A DNA stretch of 10,562 nt from Bacteroidota bacterium (GTDB lineage Bacteria; Bacteroidota; Bacteroidia; J057), in assembly GCA_004292985.1 (NCBI GenBank), contig RDXT01000857.1:1-10562 (forward strand), given 5' to 3'. Positions 7,564 through 10,562 of the stretch are shown here, one piece after another. Under the pieces are notes generated by a model. The model was not told the origin of the DNA and made no database searches. It was given only the letters and a program-made list of their open reading frames with translations. Position 1 is the stretch's first letter. Each line of letters opens with the position of its first letter. The translations under genes were made by a program, and so were the position numbers.

Positions 7564-8748
7564 TTAATTATTTTCTTTCCAACCCGTGGCAAAATTATAC
7601 ACGCTCCAGAACGTTTCGGGAAGGTCGGGCTGGTCTATATTGCTCAGGATGATCAGCGTTCTGTCTTCGAATATATCCCGGATAAAACAGCTCCGGTAGC
7701 CGCGCCACCATCCGAAGTGATACACGATCCCCGGATAGTCGTCGCGCATGCGCCAGCCAAAGCCATAATTTGCCCCGGACTGGTCAAAACTTCCTGGCAA
7801 AAAAGAGACTCTTTGCGTTCCCGAACTCAGCAACTCCTGCTGATTTAAGGCGCGGTCGAAGCGGAAAAGGTCCTGCACGGTAGAATGGAGCCCTTTGTCG
7901 CCGATGATGCCATCAAAACAATCGCCTCCGGCTATTTCAAATTTCCGGCCTGCGGGTCGGTAGCCGATGGTGTGGCGAGGCTGCAACACCCGCTCGGTAT
8001 GTGTTACAAAATAGGTATCTTTCATTCCCAGCGGCGCAAAAACGCGCTCTTTGAGAAACTGCTCATAGGGCATGCAGGCCGCATAGGTCACCACGACCGA
8101 AAGGAGTACGTAGTTGGCGTTGTTGTAGTCATAGCCGGTCGCGGGCGAAAACTGGAGCGGCGGTTTCTTTTTCATAAAGTAATCCAGCACGTCCAGCGGG
8201 CGGATCAAGGTGGTTTCGCAGTTCTCGTAGTCCACCACCGAGCTGTAATCTGCCAGGCCTGAGCGGTGGTTTAATAAATGGCGGATGGTGAGGCCCGGAT
8301 AGGGGAAATCCGGCAGGTAGCGGCTCACATCGTCATCCGGGTGCAGTCTTCCGTCTTCCCAGAGGAGCAAAATGGCCGTTGCGGTGAAAATTTTGGTAAC
8401 AGAGGCCAGTTGAAAGACCGAATTTACCTGCAAAGAGTCCCGAAGCTCCATATCGGCATAGCCGTAGGCGCCCTCATGTATCACTTTATCCCCTTCGGCA
8501 TACAAAACAGTGCCGTTAAACTTCTTATCCTGCTGCAGCTCCCTGAAAAAGCTGTCTATCCGGGGTGAATGCTGTTCGAAATTGAGGACAGGCGCCTTGG
8601 GTAAAGGTCGCACAAACACATCTTCCACCGACAACACCGACGGATCGCGCCAGCCCTGTCCGGGTTGCAGCCAGTCGCCGCAACCTTCTGTCAAACTGAG
8701 AGCGGAGCACAGGATCAGACCCGCAAAGGGTTTCAGCCAACGATTCAT
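7564..8748 (-). CDS. Class C beta-lactamase-like serine hydrolase, probable lipoprotein
   Basis: Counted from the ATG at 8748, this is a 394-residue protein of the penicillin-binding-protein/beta-lactamase (AmpC/EstB-like) family. It has the serine nucleophile motif SVTK (116-119), YNN (208-210) at the Tyr-x-Asn position, and HFG (344-346) in place of the KTG motif, within YHFGWWRGYRS. Supporting family features are LTIRHLLNHRSGL (153-165) and GDKGLHSTVQDLFRFDRAL (283-301). The N-terminus is a signal sequence (hydrophobic 8-21) ending in LTEGC, with Cys23 as the likely lipidated residue; the lipobox is imperfect (Glu at -2). It is thus probably attached to a periplasmic membrane face or the surface. 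The substrate is unknown: family members include D-aminopeptidases, esterases and peptidases, and true beta-lactam resistance should not be assumed. A TTG at 8760 would add four residues and has AGGAG ten bases upstream; the ATG gives a normal signal peptide. The gene lies 58 bases after the ABC transporter gene on the same strand, so the two may be co-transcribed. Confidence 0.88.
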   Translation of the reverse strand: MNRWLKPFAGLILCSALSLTEGCGDWLQPGQGWRDPSVLSVEDVFVRPLPKAPVLNFEQHSPRIDSFFRELQQDKKFNGTVLYAEGDKVIHEGAYGYADMELRDSLQVNSVFQLASVTKIFTATAILLLWEDGRLHPDDDVSRYLPDFPYPGLTIRHLLNHRSGLADYSSVVDYENCETTLIRPLDVLDYFMKKKPPLQFSPATGYDYNNANYVLLSVVVTYAACMPYEQFLKERVFAPLGMKDTYFVTHTERVLQPRHTIGYRPAGRKFEIAGGDCFDGIIGDKGLHSTVQDLFRFDRALNQQELLSSGTQRVSFLPGSFDQSGANYGFGWRMRDDYPGIVYHFGWWRGYRSCFIRDIFEDRTLIILSNIDQPDLPETFWSVYNFATGWKENN

Positions 8749-8806
8749 ACTGGGGCCCAAGTTAGGTCTGCTCCTGCAAAATCAATACCCTTTTTCGCCA
8801 TGAGCC

Positions 8807-10562
8807 TTACGCAGCGGTTTCGCCTTCCAGCAATTGTTTCTCAAAAATCCGGGCATAATATCCCTGAGCAGCAATCAGTTGCTCGTGGGTGCCTCTTTCC
8901 GTGATGCGGCCATGCTCCAGCACCAGGATCATATCGGCATCCTGGATGCAGGAAATGCGGTGGGCAACCATGATTACGGCACTTTCAGGGTAAAGCTGCC
9001 GGTATTCGCGCAGGCCTGACAGAATATCCTCTTCGGTGCGGGTATCCACCGCAGACAGCACGTCGTCGAGCACCAGCAGCAGCGGATTGCGTATCCAGGC
9101 GCGGGCGACAGAGATGCGCTGTTTTTGCCCGCCGGAGAGGGTTACACCCCGCTCGCCGACCATCGTTTCATAGCCTTCGCTGAAGCCTGTGATATTGTCG
9201 TGGATGGCAGAGCGCCGGGCCGCAACCTCCACCTCGTCCATGCCTGCGCCGGGATTACCGAAGGCGATGTTTTCGCGGATGGTGTCCGAAAACAAAAACA
9301 CATCCTGCGGGGCATAGCCAATCACGCTGCGAAGCTCTTCTTTGCCGAGTTGCGGCAGGGGTCGTCCATCGAGACGCACCTCGCCATACTCCGGATCCAG
9401 CAGGCGGGGCACCATCGCGCAGAGGGTGGATTTGCCCGAGCCCGTGGGGCCGATGATCCCGATTTTCTGGCCGGGGCGAAGCTCGAAACTCAGGTCTTTG
9501 AGCGCCTCGATACCCGTGTCGGGGTAGGTATAAGAGACATCGTCAAACGCAAGGAAGGCTCTGCGGACGGGCTCTCCTGATTCGGGATGGAAGGAAATCT
9601 CAGGGCGCTCGGCCATCAATTCATTGAGGCGCTTCTGGCTGGCAGCCGCACGCTGGATCAGGGTTGTAACCCAGCCCAGCGAAACGATCGGCCAGGCTAA
9701 GGTGTTGATATAGAGGATAAATTCGGCAATATTCCCGATGGTCAGGCTGCCATACACCACTTTTTCGCCGCCTACCCATACCGTCAGGATCACACTCCAG
9801 CCGACCAGCAGCGACACTATGGGATAAAACAAAGCATCCACCCGCGCGAGGTGCATGGATTTCCGCTTGTAGGTTTCGGCTTCTTCTGAAAAGGTGCGCG
9901 AGGTCGCAGCTTCCCGCACATAGGCTTTGACCACGCGGATACCCGAAAAGGTTTCCTGCGTATAGGTACTCAGCACCGAAAGCTGCTCCTGGATCACCTC
10001 GCTCCGCTGCTGGATCACCGACTCTACCAGATAAATCACCAGCGCCAGCAGGGGCAGCGGCAGCAGTGCATATAAGGTAAGTTCCCAGTTGACGGTAAAC
10101 ATCGTGGCCACCACCACCACAAAGAGGGTGAAGGTATTAATGGTGTACATAATGCCCGGCCCCAGATACATACGCACCCGGCCTACATCCTCAGAAATGC
10201 GCGCCATGAGGTCGCCGGTGCGGTTGCGGCGGTAAAAAGAGAGCGTAAGCTTCTGGAAATGGTCGTAGAGGTCGTTCCGGAAGTCATATTCTACCAGCCT
10301 CGACATCACGATCAGCGTTTGCCGGGTAAAAAACAAGAAAATACCCCGCAGCAGGGCCATCACGATCACGAGGACCGAATACAAGGCCAGGCTTTTCAGC
10401 AGGAGGTTTCGCACCTCAGCATGCGTGGCAGAGCCTTCTGTACGGTCATATACACTGAGCATATCGCCCACCATATCCATCGAACCGCGCACAATCTGGG
10501 CCGGATAAACAGCAAATATGTTTGAAATCGTAACAAAGAGAATTCCCAGCAGAAAGTGCTTC
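8807..10562 (-). CDS. ABC exporter half-transporter (TMD-NBD), 5' end outside window; degenerate catalytic site
   Basis: The frame is open to the window edge. The codons before the GTG at 10492 encode KHFLLGILFVTISNIFAVYPAQI, which is the first membrane helix, so the GTG is not the start and only a few residues are probably missing. Counted from the first complete codon (10561), 584 residues are visible. Six helices lie at about 3-22, 54-78, 139-157, 161-179, 245-265 and 278-298, followed by a nucleotide-binding domain: Walker A GPTGSGKST (371-379), Q-loop Gln419 in YAPQDVFLF, signature LSGGQ (475-479), Walker B LLLVLD (494-499), D-loop SAVD (503-506) and switch His534 in VAHR. The residue after Walker B is Asp500 instead of the catalytic Glu. 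That pattern is known from one subunit of heterodimeric exporters such as BmrC/BmrD-type pairs. It probably sits in the inner membrane and exports a lipid, drug or peptide; the substrate is not readable. The serine hydrolase gene follows after 58 bases. Confidence 0.93.
   Translation of the reverse strand, partial: KHFLLGILFVTISNIFAVYPAQIVRGSMDMVGDMLSVYDRTEGSATHAEVRNLLLKSLALYSVLVIVMALLRGIFLFFTRQTLIVMSRLVEYDFRNDLYDHFQKLTLSFYRRNRTGDLMARISEDVGRVRMYLGPGIMYTINTFTLFVVVVATMFTVNWELTLYALLPLPLLALVIYLVESVIQQRSEVIQEQLSVLSTYTQETFSGIRVVKAYVREAATSRTFSEEAETYKRKSMHLARVDALFYPIVSLLVGWSVILTVWVGGEKVVYGSLTIGNIAEFILYINTLAWPIVSLGWVTTLIQRAAASQKRLNELMAERPEISFHPESGEPVRRAFLAFDDVSYTYPDTGIEALKDLSFELRPGQKIGIIGPTGSGKSTLCAMVPRLLDPEYGEVRLDGRPLPQLGKEELRSVIGYAPQDVFLFSDTIRENIAFGNPGAGMDEVEVAARRSAIHDNITGFSEGYETMVGERGVTLSGGQKQRISVARAWIRNPLLLVLDDVLSAVDTRTEEDILSGLREYRQLYPESAVIMVAHRISCIQDADMILVLEHGRITERGTHEQLIAAQGYYARIFEKQLLEGETAA

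Noticed and set aside
7564..8748. Antibiotic-resistance beta-lactamase
   Set aside because: The protein has the family's SxxK and YxN motifs, but HFG replaces KTG, which is typical of the broad hydrolase/peptidase relatives; resistance cannot be claimed.
8749..8760. TTG start at 8760 for the serine hydrolase, with AGGAG ten bases upstream
   Set aside because: Kept only as an alternative: the ATG at 8748 gives a standard signal peptide, and other genes here do not use Shine-Dalgarno sites.
1..10562. Search for tRNA/rRNA genes, CRISPR repeats, transposase or integrase genes and defence-system modules
   Set aside because: None seen by reading: no regularly spaced repeats, no IS-like terminal repeats, and all long frames are accounted for by housekeeping or envelope-type genes.

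Overview
The window looks like ordinary chromosomal DNA of a Bacteroidota bacterium with fairly GC-rich genes (mid-50s % by eye), plausibly of the Saprospiria/Lewinella-like or Cytophagia-like kind. This is inferred from three things: the gene families present, the absence of a Shine-Dalgarno site at a normal distance from the favoured starts, and the one AT-rich intergenic gap. There is no tRNA, rRNA, CRISPR array, insertion sequence or phage gene that I can see. The coding density is high: seven genes fill about 95% of the window.

The left half (about 1-5050) is a plus-strand run of four closely spaced genes. First is the C-terminal part of a ligase-associated Lhr-type DEXH helicase, cut by the window edge. 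After 15 bases comes a secreted beta-propeller protein with a C-terminal peptidoglycan-binding SPOR domain. Overlapping its end by 19 bases is a geranylgeranyl-reductase-family FAD oxidoreductase. After 52 bases comes an eight-helix membrane protein made of two DUF350 units. Spacing suggests one transcription unit, but the four do not form an obvious pathway: DNA repair, envelope, redox/lipid and membrane functions sit side by side.

The right half (5052-10562) is on the minus strand. Read in its own direction it holds an ABC exporter half-transporter (5' end cut by the window edge), then a class C beta-lactamase-like serine hydrolase (probable lipoprotein), then, after a 424-base AT-rich gap, a GDE_C-family glycogen debranching enzyme. 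The DUF350 gene and the debranching gene converge with a single base between their stop codons.

I find no strong case for a new multi-gene system. Points most worth a second look are the propeller-SPOR fusion, the duplicated DUF350 protein, the ABC subunit with Asp replacing the catalytic Glu after Walker B (which predicts a heterodimeric partner outside the window), the terminator-less convergent junction, and the helicase gene not being followed by the endonuclease gene that often accompanies it.
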